From positions 62,001-126,000 of the forward strand of contig JADJHD010000014.1 of the NCBI GenBank assembly GCA_016707705.1: DNA of 64,000 nucleotides, given 5' to 3'. Shown piece after piece: positions 18,206 to 27,724 of the stretch. Numbering within the stretch: the stretch's first letter is position 1; each line of letters starts with the position of its first letter. Both the position numbers and the translations under genes were made by a program. The notes beneath the pieces were generated by a model. The model had not been told where the DNA came from. It saw only the letters and a list, made by a program, of their open reading frames with translations, and searched no databases. This stretch comes from Bacteroidales bacterium. GTDB lineage: Bacteria; Bacteroidota; Bacteroidia; Bacteroidales; UBA4417.

Positions 18206-21200
18206 ATGGATAAGTTTGTTGTATATAAATCCTCTGCGGGCTCAGGTAAAACCTTTACCCTGGTTCGTGAGTACATTGCTCTTGCCCTGAAATCACCATC
18301 GTATTTCAGGCATATTCTGGCAATAACGTTTACAAATAAAGCTGCAAATGAAATGAAGCAAAGGGTGGTCCAGAGCCTGGTTCACCTTTCTGCACCTGAT
18401 CTTTATCCTAATTCATCCACAATTAAGAATATGTGGGATGGATTATCCCAAAAAACGGGATATTCAAAGCCGGAGATTGTAGAAAAATCTCAGGAAGTGC
18501 TCAGGACTCTCCTGCACAGCTATGATGATTTTTCAGTCAGGACAATTGACAGCTTCGTTTCCAGGATTATCAGAACCTTTGCCAATGACCTTCATCTTCC
18601 TGTCGATTTCGAGATAGAAATGGATAAGGATGTCCTGCTTGATGAGGCAGTAGATCGACTGATAGCTAAAGCCGGACTTGATGATGAAATCACCCGGATA
18701 TTGCTCGAATTTACTGAGTCAAAGGCTGAAGATGAGAAGAACTGGCACATAGAATCCGACTTTAAGACCGTCGGAGGCTACCTGTTTTCGGAGGATGGAT
18801 ATGCGGTTTCAGGGAAATTGAAACTCATTTCTCCCTCTGATATTTTGTCTATTGTAAAATCAATCAAAAGTTTCCGGAAAAGCTTTGAGTCACGTTTAAG
18901 TGTGCCTGCCGGGAAAGCACTTGATCTTATTCGTTCCAATGGTATTAACCTGGAGTCCTTTTTTTATGGAAAATCCGGGATCGGAGTTTACTTCAATAAT
19001 ATTTACAATGTGAAAATTGGAGCTCCGAATTCAAGGGTTCTGACTACTGTTGAACATGGTAGCTGGTTTGCTGCAAAGGCTGAAGTTGATCAGAAGAATG
19101 CCATTATTGCAATTCAATCACAACTAGCAGAGTTTTATCAGGAGATAGCTGGAGAAATAGATAGAAATCTTACTGGCTATTCTCTCCTAGGCATGGTTTC
19201 GAGACAGATTTTTCAATTGGGAGTTATTAGTGCACTTGAGAAAGAACTGAATGATATTAAAACAGAAAGAAGAATCCTGCACGTCTCAGAATTCAATAAA
19301 CTCATTACTGATATAATTATGAATGAGCCTGTGCCTTTTATCTATGAAAGGACAGGCGAAAAATACAGGAATTACCTGATCGATGAATTTCAGGATACTT
19401 CAGAACTTCAGTGGAAGAATTTGCTCCCCTTGCTCACTGACTCCCTTGCAACTGACAACTTCAACCTGGTAGTTGGTGATGGAAAACAGGCTATATACCG
19501 CTTCCGCAATGGTGAAGTGGAGCAGTTCATGTTGCTGCCTTCCTTGCCTGCATCCTTCGACAGGGAAGTATTTGGAGAAGCAGCTTTTGCTTTGGAAAGG
19601 AATTTTAAGCAGGAACTTCTTCAAAATAACTTCCGTTCCTTACCAGGAGTAATTAACTTCAATAATGCATTCTTCCGGTTTATAGCTGATATCCTGCCTC
19701 CGGCACTCAGACCGATATATGCAGACGTTGAGCAAGCCTCACTCCCTGGTAAAAAGGGTGGCAGTGTAACTATCGACTTTCTGGAATACAATGGTCAGGA
19801 AGAAGCCAGGGAACTGAATTTTATGAGAATAAGAGGATTGATAGATTCTCTTCTTGCTGATGGTTATTGCTTGAATGACCTGGTTGTCCTGACTCGCTCG
19901 AACCTGCAGGGAAGCCTGATTGCCCGGTTTCTGATGGGTGAGGGGATTAGTGTGATCTCCGCGGAAGCATTGCTGCTATCCGTTTCCCCTGAGGTTAACC
20001 TTTTGGTTTCTGCTCTCCGCTTGCTCAATACACCTCAGGATGAGGTATCCGCAGCTGCCTTGCTGATTTTCCTTCAGCAAAGAGGGGCTCTGCCGGTTTC
20101 AAATTTTGAAATAGGATCATATGCAAAAAATAAGGCAGCTGTCCACTTCCTGCAGGATTCTGGTTTCAGTTTCGAGCCGGGCAGATTGCTTGGACTCACT
20201 ATTTATGATTTATGTGAAGAATTGGTAAGGATATTTGGACTGCATGAAGGTCCCTATGACCCATATGTCCAGTTTTTCCTTGAATTTGTTAGCAAATGTT
20301 CATCCACAGGAATAAACCAGCTTGCCGATTTGTTGGAAGCATGGGAAGAGAAAAAGGATAAGTTATCTGTAGTAGTCCCGGAAGGAGTGGATGCCGTCAG
20401 GATAATGACCATTCACAAATCCAAGGGTTTGGAGTTTCCTGTTGTAATCTGGCCTTTTGCAACAGATAATCAAAAAAATACCAGGAATCATATTTGGGTT
20501 GAACCAACCCATGAAGCATTGAAAGGACTGCCTGTAGCGCTGCTGGGAACATCCTCCGAGCTGGAAACAGTTGGATATCCTGAAGAATATCAGGATGAAC
20601 GCAACAAGTCGCTGCTCGACATGCTTAACCTTATTTATGTAGCATTTACCCGTGCCAGCGACAGGCTTTACATTATTACCAGACAAGCTGGGAGTTCGAA
20701 ATCTGAGTCAGTGAATCTGCAGGGATTGCTATCCAACTTTATTATGCAATCCACGCTGGAATACAGAAATGAAGGCACTGCAGTTGTATTTGGTGAAAAT
20801 CTCAAAAATTCCCGTGCTGATAAAGGGGATTCCCCGAGCGGTGAAATTGTTGGTTCCATGATATCAGCAGCATGGCAAAACAGGATATTGATTGCAAAAC
20901 GTGCACCAATTGGCTGGAGCACAGATACCAGCTATGATTCAGTCGAATGGGGGAGTCTGGTGCACGATACACTTGCTCTCGTCAGGGATTCATCTGACCT
21001 GGAGCCTGCACTTGAAAAGATTGCTCAGAGCTATGACCTTGACGGTAAGCATGCTTCTGATTTGAGGGCACAGCTCAGTGCAATGGTAGATCATCCTTTC
21101 CTCAGACCTTATTTTACCGTTGGAATAAAATGCAGGAATGAAGCAGAAATACTTACACCGGAAGCTAAGATATTCCGTCCCGACCGCGTTGTATGGCTTG

Positions 21201-21364
21201 ATTCGGAAGTAGCAATCATTGAGTACAAAACCGGGCAGCCCAAAGAAGCTCATGCCCGTCAGCTCAATGGTTATGGAGAGGAACTTGGTCGCATGGGATA
21301 TGAGAAAATCAGAAAGTTCCTGGTGTATCTTGATAATAAAATTGAAGTTCTTGAAATTGATTAA
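18206..21364 (+). CDS. AddA/RecB-like UvrD-family helicase with C-terminal nuclease domain
   Basis: This is an ATP-dependent helicase-exonuclease of the double-strand-break end-processing type. Walker A is SSAGSGKTF (K15-T16), with the superfamily-1 motif AITFTNKAANEMKQRV next. Walker B is LIDEFQDTSELQW (D393-E394). Motifs MTIHKSKGLEFPVV and LIYVAFTRASDRL follow. The C-terminus has a PD-(D/E)XK nuclease: WGSLVHDTL, then D993 in RPDRV and E1006-Y-K1008. At 1052 residues it matches Bacteroidota AddA-like proteins. The usual AddB-like nuclease partner is not adjacent, since the next genes are mnmH and selD. It probably prepares DNA ends for RecA, inferred from the family. Confidence 0.88.
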   Translation: MDKFVVYKSSAGSGKTFTLVREYIALALKSPSYFRHILAITFTNKAANEMKQRVVQSLVHLSAPDLYPNSSTIKNMWDGLSQKTGYSKPEIVEKSQEVLRTLLHSYDDFSVRTIDSFVSRIIRTFANDLHLPVDFEIEMDKDVLLDEAVDRLIAKAGLDDEITRILLEFTESKAEDEKNWHIESDFKTVGGYLFSEDGYAVSGKLKLISPSDILSIVKSIKSFRKSFESRLSVPAGKALDLIRSNGINLESFFYGKSGIGVYFNNIYNVKIGAPNSRVLTTVEHGSWFAAKAEVDQKNAIIAIQSQLAEFYQEIAGEIDRNLTGYSLLGMVSRQIFQLGVISALEKELNDIKTERRILHVSEFNKLITDIIMNEPVPFIYERTGEKYRNYLIDEFQDTSELQWKNLLPLLTDSLATDNFNLVVGDGKQAIYRFRNGEVEQFMLLPSLPASFDREVFGEAAFALERNFKQELLQNNFRSLPGVINFNNAFFRFIADILPPALRPIYADVEQASLPGKKGGSVTIDFLEYNGQEEARELNFMRIRGLIDSLLADGYCLNDLVVLTRSNLQGSLIARFLMGEGISVISAEALLLSVSPEVNLLVSALRLLNTPQDEVSAAALLIFLQQRGALPVSNFEIGSYAKNKAAVHFLQDSGFSFEPGRLLGLTIYDLCEELVRIFGLHEGPYDPYVQFFLEFVSKCSSTGINQLADLLEAWEEKKDKLSVVVPEGVDAVRIMTIHKSKGLEFPVVIWPFATDNQKNTRNHIWVEPTHEALKGLPVALLGTSSELETVGYPEEYQDERNKSLLDMLNLIYVAFTRASDRLYIITRQAGSSKSESVNLQGLLSNFIMQSTLEYRNEGTAVVFGENLKNSRADKGDSPSGEIVGSMISAAWQNRILIAKRAPIGWSTDTSYDSVEWGSLVHDTLALVRDSSDLEPALEKIAQSYDLDGKHASDLRAQLSAMVDHPFLRPYFTVGIKCRNEAEILTPEAKIFRPDRVVWLDSEVAIIEYKTGQPKEAHARQLNGYGEELGRMGYEKIRKFLVYLDNKIEVLEID

Positions 21365-21457
21365 TGCTATCGCAATTTATGGGAAGTTTCCCTGTTATCA
21401 TGGTATTGATTGGAGACATGAAATTACTTTGCTAAGAATGAAAGAGAGGAGTGTCAG

Positions 21458-22486
21458 ATGCCGGAAATCTTAGGACCAGAACAATTTATTGCCAAAGCTG
21501 CCAATATACCTGTATTGGATGTTCGTTCTCCGGCAGAATATGCGAAAGGGCATATCTGCAGGGCATTTAACCTTCCATTATTTACTGATGAGGAAAGGTC
21601 AGTAATCGGAACACTGTATGTTCAATCAGGCCGGGAGATTGCTGTCAAGCAAGGGCTGGAATTCGTGGGCGTGAAGTTTGTTCCTTTTATTCAGGAGGTA
21701 GAGAAAATAGTTGCCGGTAAGGAAATTCTCCTCCATTGCTGGCGTGGTGGGATGAGAAGTGAAAGCATGGCCTGGTTTTTCGAGAAGCTTGGCTATACCA
21801 TCTACTTATTGGAGGGTGGATACAAGGCTTATAGGAAATATATCAGGGCATCATTCGAAAAGCCTTCCAAACTGGTTTTACTGGGAGGCCATACAGGATC
21901 CGGTAAAACCGAAATACTCAGGATCCTTTCAGAAATGGGTCAGCAGGTGATTGATCTTGAGGGTATGGCAAACCATAAAGGCTCTGCTTTTGGCCATCTG
22001 GGACAGTTCTTACAACCCTCCACTGAACAGTTTGAAAATAATTTGTTTGATTGCTGGAAGGATATGGATATGAGCAGGATAGTCTGGGCGGAACATGAAA
22101 GTACCAGAATTGGCTCTGTCTTTTTGCCGGATACTTTTTTCAAGGCAATGCATGATTCTACGCTTATTCATATTAAGGTTCCCAGAGAAATCAGACTGAA
22201 GAGAATTGTTGAAGAATATGCCACTCATGATAAGGCATTGCTGATGAAGTCTCTTCTGAATATTCGGGATGAAATGGGACTGCATAACAATAAAATTGCC
22301 CATCAGGCTCTGATTAATGATGATTATGAACAGGTGGTTTCACTGACATTGGAGTACTATGATAAAAGCTATTCACATGCTTTAATGAAAAGGCCGGTGA
22401 AAGAACAGTTTGATCTTACGCTGGAATCGTCGGATATGCAGGAGAATGCATTGGCGATTCTTGATTTTACCAATAAAATATTTTAA
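21458..22486 (+). CDS. mnmH: tRNA 2-selenouridine synthase
   Basis: MnmH (SelU, YbbB) replaces the sulfur of 2-thiouridine at the tRNA wobble position by selenium, through a geranylated intermediate, using selenophosphate. The N-terminal rhodanese domain (1-130) carries the catalytic C94 in LLHCWRGGMRS. The C-terminal P-loop domain starts with the Walker A LLGGHTGSGKTE (143-151). A good ribosome-binding sequence (GAGGAG) precedes the ATG. selD begins two bases after the stop, so enzyme and selenium donor are encoded as one unit. The target tRNAs (Lys, Glu and Gln in other bacteria) are not encoded in the window. Confidence 0.95.
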   Translation: MPEILGPEQFIAKAANIPVLDVRSPAEYAKGHICRAFNLPLFTDEERSVIGTLYVQSGREIAVKQGLEFVGVKFVPFIQEVEKIVAGKEILLHCWRGGMRSESMAWFFEKLGYTIYLLEGGYKAYRKYIRASFEKPSKLVLLGGHTGSGKTEILRILSEMGQQVIDLEGMANHKGSAFGHLGQFLQPSTEQFENNLFDCWKDMDMSRIVWAEHESTRIGSVFLPDTFFKAMHDSTLIHIKVPREIRLKRIVEEYATHDKALLMKSLLNIRDEMGLHNNKIAHQALINDDYEQVVSLTLEYYDKSYSHALMKRPVKEQFDLTLESSDMQENALAILDFTNKIF

Positions 22487-22488
22487 GG

Positions 22489-23550
22489 ATGACTCAGGAT
22501 AATAAAAGTGATTCAGAAGTAAAACTCACCCATTTTTCCCATGGTATGGGTTGTGGCTGCAAACTCAGGCCACAGTATCTGGAGAAAATACTCGCCTCAT
22601 TGCCTATCGGTAACGATCCTGCTCTTCTGGTAGGAACCGAAAGCTCTGATGATGCAGCTGTATATAGGATTAATGATAATCAGGCAATAGTTCAAACCGT
22701 CGATTTTTTTACACCCATCGTGGATGATCCCTACGATTTTGGATCTATTGCTGCAACCAATGCCATAAGTGATATCTATGCTATGGGCGCTCGGCCTTTG
22801 TTCGCTCTCAATATAGTTGCTTTTCCTTCAAAGAAACTCTCCGGCGCTGTCCTGGAGCAAATACTGAAAGGGGCATCGGATAAAGCTGCAGAAGCTGGAA
22901 TTTGTGTGGTTGGCGGACATAGCATTGACGATGAGGAGCCCAAATTTGGGATGACTGTTACAGGAATCGTCGACCCATCAAGAATACTGACTAATAACAA
23001 TGCAAGGGTAGGCGATGATCTCATCCTGACAAAGGCAATTGGTACAGGAATTATCTCTACGGCAATTCGTAAAGAGATAGCCTCTGATCAAGCCAGGGAT
23101 GAGGCAATTCTCAGTATGAAAACCCTCAACCGGGCAGCAGCTGAAGTGCTTGCTGATTTTCCGGTAAATGCATGTACCGATGTAACAGGCTTTGGACTCA
23201 TGGGGCATTTGAGTGAAATCACCAAAGGCAGCAAGGTAGGAGCGGAGGTGTTTTTCCGGCAAGTTCCATTTATGGAATCCATCTATGATTTTGCTCAAAA
23301 AGGCGCTGTTTCAGGTGGGACAAAAGGGAATCTTGAGTACTATTCCAAATGGATTGACTGGGATGCAGACCTTGATGAAATTCAGCGGTATATGTTCTGT
23401 GATGCTCAAACATCAGGAGGTTTGCTTATTTCAGTTCCTTCTGAATTCTCTGATTCTCTCCTTGGTAGCCTCAAGGCGAAGGGCGTTCTCAGGGCTTCCA
23501 AAATTGGTTCCATTACAGCCGGGGAAGGCATAATCAGAGCCAGATACTGA
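22489..23550 (+). CDS. selD: Selenide, water dikinase (selenophosphate synthase)
   Basis: SelD makes selenophosphate from selenide and ATP. The 353-residue protein has the glycine-rich catalytic loop HGMGCGCK with the active-site C22 and K25, written with ordinary Cys codons (tgt/tgc), so it is not itself a selenoprotein. Conserved blocks follow: DDAAVY, QTVDFFTPIVDDPYDFG, AATNAISDIYAMG, GGHSIDDEEPKFG, TDVTGFGLMGHL and DAQTSGGL. Coupling to mnmH suggests that selenium is used mainly for tRNA modification here. No selA, selB or tRNA-Sec is visible in the window. Confidence 0.97.
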   Translation: MTQDNKSDSEVKLTHFSHGMGCGCKLRPQYLEKILASLPIGNDPALLVGTESSDDAAVYRINDNQAIVQTVDFFTPIVDDPYDFGSIAATNAISDIYAMGARPLFALNIVAFPSKKLSGAVLEQILKGASDKAAEAGICVVGGHSIDDEEPKFGMTVTGIVDPSRILTNNNARVGDDLILTKAIGTGIISTAIRKEIASDQARDEAILSMKTLNRAAAEVLADFPVNACTDVTGFGLMGHLSEITKGSKVGAEVFFRQVPFMESIYDFAQKGAVSGGTKGNLEYYSKWIDWDADLDEIQRYMFCDAQTSGGLLISVPSEFSDSLLGSLKAKGVLRASKIGSITAGEGIIRARY

Positions 23551-23589
23551 TATTTGTATTCATAAGTAACTGATTATCTTTCGTTTCGA

Positions 23590-25962
23590 ATGAAAGGATT
23601 CAATCTCTTTCTCCAGTTTTCCCGTTTCAAATCCTTGCTTCTAGCTCTCCGGCTTAAATTCAAGGCATTGCCTAAATTTTGGAGGGTTTTTATTCTTTCC
23701 CTGCTTATCATTTTCGCAGTATTTATCAGCCTCGACTTAATTTTTCCTTTCCGTCCAAAGGTTCAATATTCTCAGCTTATACTCGACAAGGACGAAAAGT
23801 TGCTCCATGCCTTTCTCTCAGCTGATCAGAAATGGAGAATGCAATGCTCGTTGAAGGAGGTTAGTCCATTGTTGATCAAGACTATCATCCGTAAGGAAGA
23901 TCGCTGGTATCGATATCACCCGGGCGTAAATCCATTTGCAGTGCTCAGGGCTGTGTGGCAGAATGTCAGCAAGGGGGAAAGGGTTTCAGGTGCTTCTACG
24001 ATCAGCATGCAGGTTGTAAGGCTGTATGAGAGAAGGGAAAGAACCCATATCAGCAAACTGATTGAAATGTTCAGGGCCCTGCAGCTTGAATTTCATAACT
24101 CCAAGGATGAGATACTTGAGTTATACCTTAACTTATTGCCTTACGGAGGCAATATAGAAGGAATCAAGGCAGCTTCATACCTGTACTTCGGACAGGCACC
24201 TCAAACCCTGAGTCCGGCACAGGTTACAACACTGGCAATTATTCCCAATAACCCCAGGCATCTAAGGTTGGGAATGAACAACGACAGAATCAGGAAAGAG
24301 CGAAACTACTGGCTCACCACCTTAGCCGGCAGAGGCTATTTTAACTCCGATGATCTCTCCATGGCAATCAGGGAGCCATTGAATGTGCAACGACTTCCGG
24401 CGCCTGCCCTTGTTCCGCATTTTGCAATTGAACTGCATCGAAAGTTCCCTGATCAATCAATTATCCATACCTACATCAATCAGAATGTCCAAAAGGAAAT
24501 TGAAATGGTTCTCAGTTCAGAAATTAACAGACTCAGGGCTGGAGGAATCACAAATGGAGCTATCGTGGTTCTGGACAACCATTCGAATGCTGTGATTGCC
24601 TATGCAGGATCTGCTTCCTTCAATGAGAATCAATATCTGGGACAGGTTAATGGCTGCTCGGCACTTCGTTCACCCGGAAGCGCTCTGAAACCCTTTCTGT
24701 ATGGACTTGCCATTGATAAGGGTGTGATTACCCCCAGGACTATGCTCTATGATGTCCCTCAGGATTTCAATGGGTACAAGCCGGGTAATTATGATGAAAC
24801 CTACAGGGGAACATTGCCGGCATCTCAGGCTCTGGCTCTCTCACTGAATATTCCAGCCGTAGATCTGGCGAACAGGATAGGAGTTTCACTTTTCATCGAA
24901 AAGCTGTCAAAAGGAGGTTTGAACTGGATAGAGCAACGCAAGAAATCCCTTGGATTGTCTGTTGTGCTTGGCGGTTGTGGGGTTACTCTGTCGGAGCTGA
25001 CAAATTTCTATTCTTGTCTGGCAAATCAGGGCATCTACAGGCAACTGCAGTATGTAAAACAAAATGGCCGGAATGCTGTGGATACCTTGTTTACAGCTGA
25101 ATCAGCATGGATGGTAACAGAAATGCTGACTAATCTCCGACGACCTGATTTGCCCAATAGTTTTGAAAGCAGCAAGCATCTTCCGCATATTGCCTGGAAA
25201 ACAGGAACTTCCTATGGCAGAAGAGATGGATGGAGTATTGGTTATAATCCGGATTATACTGTTGGTGTGTGGGTTGGTAATTTTGATGGATCCGGAATCC
25301 CGGACCTTTCAGGTTCTGAATCTGCGGCCCCCATCCTTTTCAGGATATTCAACACATTATGTTCGGTAAGTCAGCCCGATTGGTTCCGAAAGCCATCGGG
25401 TATTGATTTCAGACTTGTGTGTCCTGAATCAGGGCTGCCACCCTCCGAATTTTGTGAAAACCAGGTAATGGATGATTATATTCCTTCCATTTCACCCAAT
25501 ATGAAATGTAACCATAAAATTGAGGTTCTTACAGATGCATCTGGACAGGTTTCCTATTGCAGGGCTTGTCTGCCGGAATCCGGTTACAGAACGGATTTCT
25601 ATCCTAATCTTTCACCTGCATTGATTTCATATTATGAAGAGCAGCAGGTGTCGTACAAGAAGATTCCACCCCATAATCCAACATGCTCAAGGATTGAAAA
25701 GAGTGATAAACCTATTATCACCTCCCTTGTGGATGGCAAGGAATATATCCTCTATGAAAAGTCAAAGCAGCAGCTTCAACTTTCCTGCAACGCCTCCGCC
25801 GATGTTTCCAGGGTCTATTGGTACCTGAATAACCGGTTTTACAAGGAATCACTGCAAGAAGAGAAGGTCTTCTTCACTCCACAGCCGGGCAGATTAAAGA
25901 TTTCCTGCAGTGACGATAAGGGCCGGAATACTGACATATATATTACCATTTCATTCTATTAA
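23590..25962 (+). CDS. pbpC: Penicillin-binding protein 1C
   Basis: This bifunctional peptidoglycan synthase has 790 residues. The cytoplasmic N-terminus and membrane anchor (about 33-54) are followed by a GT51 transglycosylase domain with the catalytic E103 in RKEDRWYRYHPG and by GASTISMQ. The transpeptidase domain (about 310-580) has the nucleophile S364 in SPGSALKPF, with K367, and the KTG motif at K537 (AWKTGTSYGRRDGW). The C-terminal 100 residues match the PBP1C-specific domain (BiPBP_C). A cysteine-rich stretch (C-x-x-C spacing near residues 640-665) precedes it. It is 39 bases after selD, which may be read-through rather than shared function. Confidence 0.94.
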   Translation: MKGFNLFLQFSRFKSLLLALRLKFKALPKFWRVFILSLLIIFAVFISLDLIFPFRPKVQYSQLILDKDEKLLHAFLSADQKWRMQCSLKEVSPLLIKTIIRKEDRWYRYHPGVNPFAVLRAVWQNVSKGERVSGASTISMQVVRLYERRERTHISKLIEMFRALQLEFHNSKDEILELYLNLLPYGGNIEGIKAASYLYFGQAPQTLSPAQVTTLAIIPNNPRHLRLGMNNDRIRKERNYWLTTLAGRGYFNSDDLSMAIREPLNVQRLPAPALVPHFAIELHRKFPDQSIIHTYINQNVQKEIEMVLSSEINRLRAGGITNGAIVVLDNHSNAVIAYAGSASFNENQYLGQVNGCSALRSPGSALKPFLYGLAIDKGVITPRTMLYDVPQDFNGYKPGNYDETYRGTLPASQALALSLNIPAVDLANRIGVSLFIEKLSKGGLNWIEQRKKSLGLSVVLGGCGVTLSELTNFYSCLANQGIYRQLQYVKQNGRNAVDTLFTAESAWMVTEMLTNLRRPDLPNSFESSKHLPHIAWKTGTSYGRRDGWSIGYNPDYTVGVWVGNFDGSGIPDLSGSESAAPILFRIFNTLCSVSQPDWFRKPSGIDFRLVCPESGLPPSEFCENQVMDDYIPSISPNMKCNHKIEVLTDASGQVSYCRACLPESGYRTDFYPNLSPALISYYEEQQVSYKKIPPHNPTCSRIEKSDKPIITSLVDGKEYILYEKSKQQLQLSCNASADVSRVYWYLNNRFYKESLQEEKVFFTPQPGRLKISCSDDKGRNTDIYITISFY

Positions 25963-26017
25963 ACTGCTTTTTTAGCAGTAACTTAGTATTGAAATTGTAA
26001 TTGCTAAGATAAACGGT

Positions 26018-26419
26018 ATGAAAAGAAACGTAGTTTGCTTTATAGCACTGATTTGCTTTATGATAGCTGCTACGAGCAATTCGTATGGCCAAACTCAGGA
26101 TTCTCAATTGAATATTACAGAAATTGAGAATGATACTACTATATACGATGTTCTGATTATAGATCCGGGATTCGAGACCTGGCTTCTTACACACCGCTCT
26201 CCTTCACTTGAAAGATCTGCTTCCTATTATAAAACTGAGGCTACTAGCGGCGTCCTGAAGTGGAATTCATATTTCACATCTTCCAGGTATGATTCTGTTA
26301 TTGATAATTACATTCAGTTCAATAGCAGTGAGGATTACGGTGAAGAGGTGTACAGTAGAATTTACTGGTATTTCAGGTATGTGGATGAGGTATATGGTCT
26401 TGATCTGATTAAGCATTAA
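26018..26419 (+). CDS. Small exported protein, DUF6146-like
   Basis: This 133-residue protein has a signal peptide (cleavage after about SYG-Q25). The mature region contains YDVLIIDPGFETWL, SASYYKT, KWNSYFTSSRYDSVIDNYI and YSRIYWYFRYVDEVYG. From memory this order matches the Bacteroidota family DUF6146, whose function is unknown. It lies downstream of pbpC, separated by 55 bases. Confidence 0.6.
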   Translation: MKRNVVCFIALICFMIAATSNSYGQTQDSQLNITEIENDTTIYDVLIIDPGFETWLLTHRSPSLERSASYYKTEATSGVLKWNSYFTSSRYDSVIDNYIQFNSSEDYGEEVYSRIYWYFRYVDEVYGLDLIKH

Positions 26420-26550
26420 GGAATTGCTGATTATTGAAAATCCAATAGAAGCCGGATTTAAATGAGCCTATTATCTGATGATTATCAGTATTCAATAATC
26501 ATTTTTCCGTCGTGTAATTGACTCTAATAAAGGACTGATTCCATTCTCTT

Positions 26551-26582
26551 TTTGATTCTTCCTTATCTAGTTAGTACCTTTG
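26551..26582 (+). promoter_or_regulatory. Bacteroidota-type promoter of ychF
   Basis: TTTG (26551-26554) and TACCTTTG (26575-26582) are separated by 20 bases, which fits the -33 TTTG / -7 TAnnTTTG consensus. Transcription would start near 26589, giving a leader of only about 12 bases before the ychF ATG. Confidence 0.75.
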
Positions 26583-26600
26583 CTGCAAATATAGAATTGC

Positions 26601-27689
26601 ATGGGACTAAAATGTGGGATCATCGGGCTGTCAAATACAGGTAAAACTACCTTGTTCAATTGTGTCGCCAATACTAAAGTTCAAACTCAATCAGGAGTGC
26701 AGAAAGCCAATATCGGACAGATTAACGTGCCCGATTCACGTCTTCTGGCTATCGACGGATTGATTCATTCAGCAAGGGTTGTTTTTGCAACTGTTGATCT
26801 GGTTGATATTCCGGGATTGACGAAAGGTTCCGGACAAGCCGACAGTGGTTCAAGCCGTTTTCTTGCTGATATCCAGCAAACAGATGCCCTTATTCATGTA
26901 ATTCGTTGTTTCGACAGCAACACAGTACCCCATATCGAAGGTTCGGTGAATCCTGTAAGGGATAAGGAGATTGTTGACCTTGAGCTCTGCATCCGTGATC
27001 TTGGAATGGTTGAGCGCAAGATTCAAAGAACCGATAAGCTCGTAAAGGTTGGAGATAAGGATGCCCGCAAGGTGATGGAGATATTGCAGATTTACAAATC
27101 CCATCTTGAAGAATTCAAGCCAGCCCGCACTGCACCTGTTCATGAGGAAGACCGCAAGCATATTGCAGATATGTTCCTGATTACTGATAAGCCGGTAATT
27201 TATGTTTGCAATGTAGATGATTCTTCAGCTGCCACAGGAAATGCTTATTCAAAGGCATTTATGGAAGCAGTTAAGGATGAGAATGCAGAGGTTCTGATGA
27301 TTGCAGCTGAGCTCGAATCAGAAATAGCTGAACTGGAAGACCCTAATGACAGGGCTGTCTTCCTCTCCGATGCCGGCCTTTCAGAACCCGGAGTAAACAA
27401 AGTCGTAAGCTCTGGTTACAGACTTCTTAACCTTCAGTCATTTTTCACAGCAGGTCCTAAGGAGGTTCGTGCCTGGACCATTCATAAAGGAATGACTGCC
27501 CCTCAGGCTGCCGGTGTTATCCATTCTGACCTTGAAAGAGGCTTCATACGTGCTGAGGTGATGAAATATAATGATTTCATGACCTATAAAACTGAACATG
27601 CCTGCCGTGAAGCCGGTAAGCTTTTCGTTGAAGGCAAGAATTATGTCGTTGGGGATGGTGATATTCTTCACATTCGCTTTAACGTTTAG
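26601..27689 (+). CDS. ychF: Redox-regulated ATPase YchF (Obg-like)
   Basis: YchF is a conserved ribosome-associated P-loop NTPase that prefers ATP and affects translation and the oxidative stress response. The G1 motif is GLSNTGKTT (K15-T16), G3 is DIPGL, and the family block HVIRCFDS and a C-terminal TGS domain (about 275-362, ending in GDGDILHIRFNV) are present. The length of 362 matches the family. The upstream region has the clearest promoter in the window. Confidence 0.97.
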   Translation: MGLKCGIIGLSNTGKTTLFNCVANTKVQTQSGVQKANIGQINVPDSRLLAIDGLIHSARVVFATVDLVDIPGLTKGSGQADSGSSRFLADIQQTDALIHVIRCFDSNTVPHIEGSVNPVRDKEIVDLELCIRDLGMVERKIQRTDKLVKVGDKDARKVMEILQIYKSHLEEFKPARTAPVHEEDRKHIADMFLITDKPVIYVCNVDDSSAATGNAYSKAFMEAVKDENAEVLMIAAELESEIAELEDPNDRAVFLSDAGLSEPGVNKVVSSGYRLLNLQSFFTAGPKEVRAWTIHKGMTAPQAAGVIHSDLERGFIRAEVMKYNDFMTYKTEHACREAGKLFVEGKNYVVGDGDILHIRFNV

Positions 27690-27724
27690 CAGAATACTTT
27701 CGGAGATTTGATCCTTGTGACGGA

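Noticed and set aside
22489..23550. Selenocysteine-containing SelD
   Set aside because: Both catalytic-loop cysteines are encoded by ordinary Cys codons and there is no in-frame TGA.
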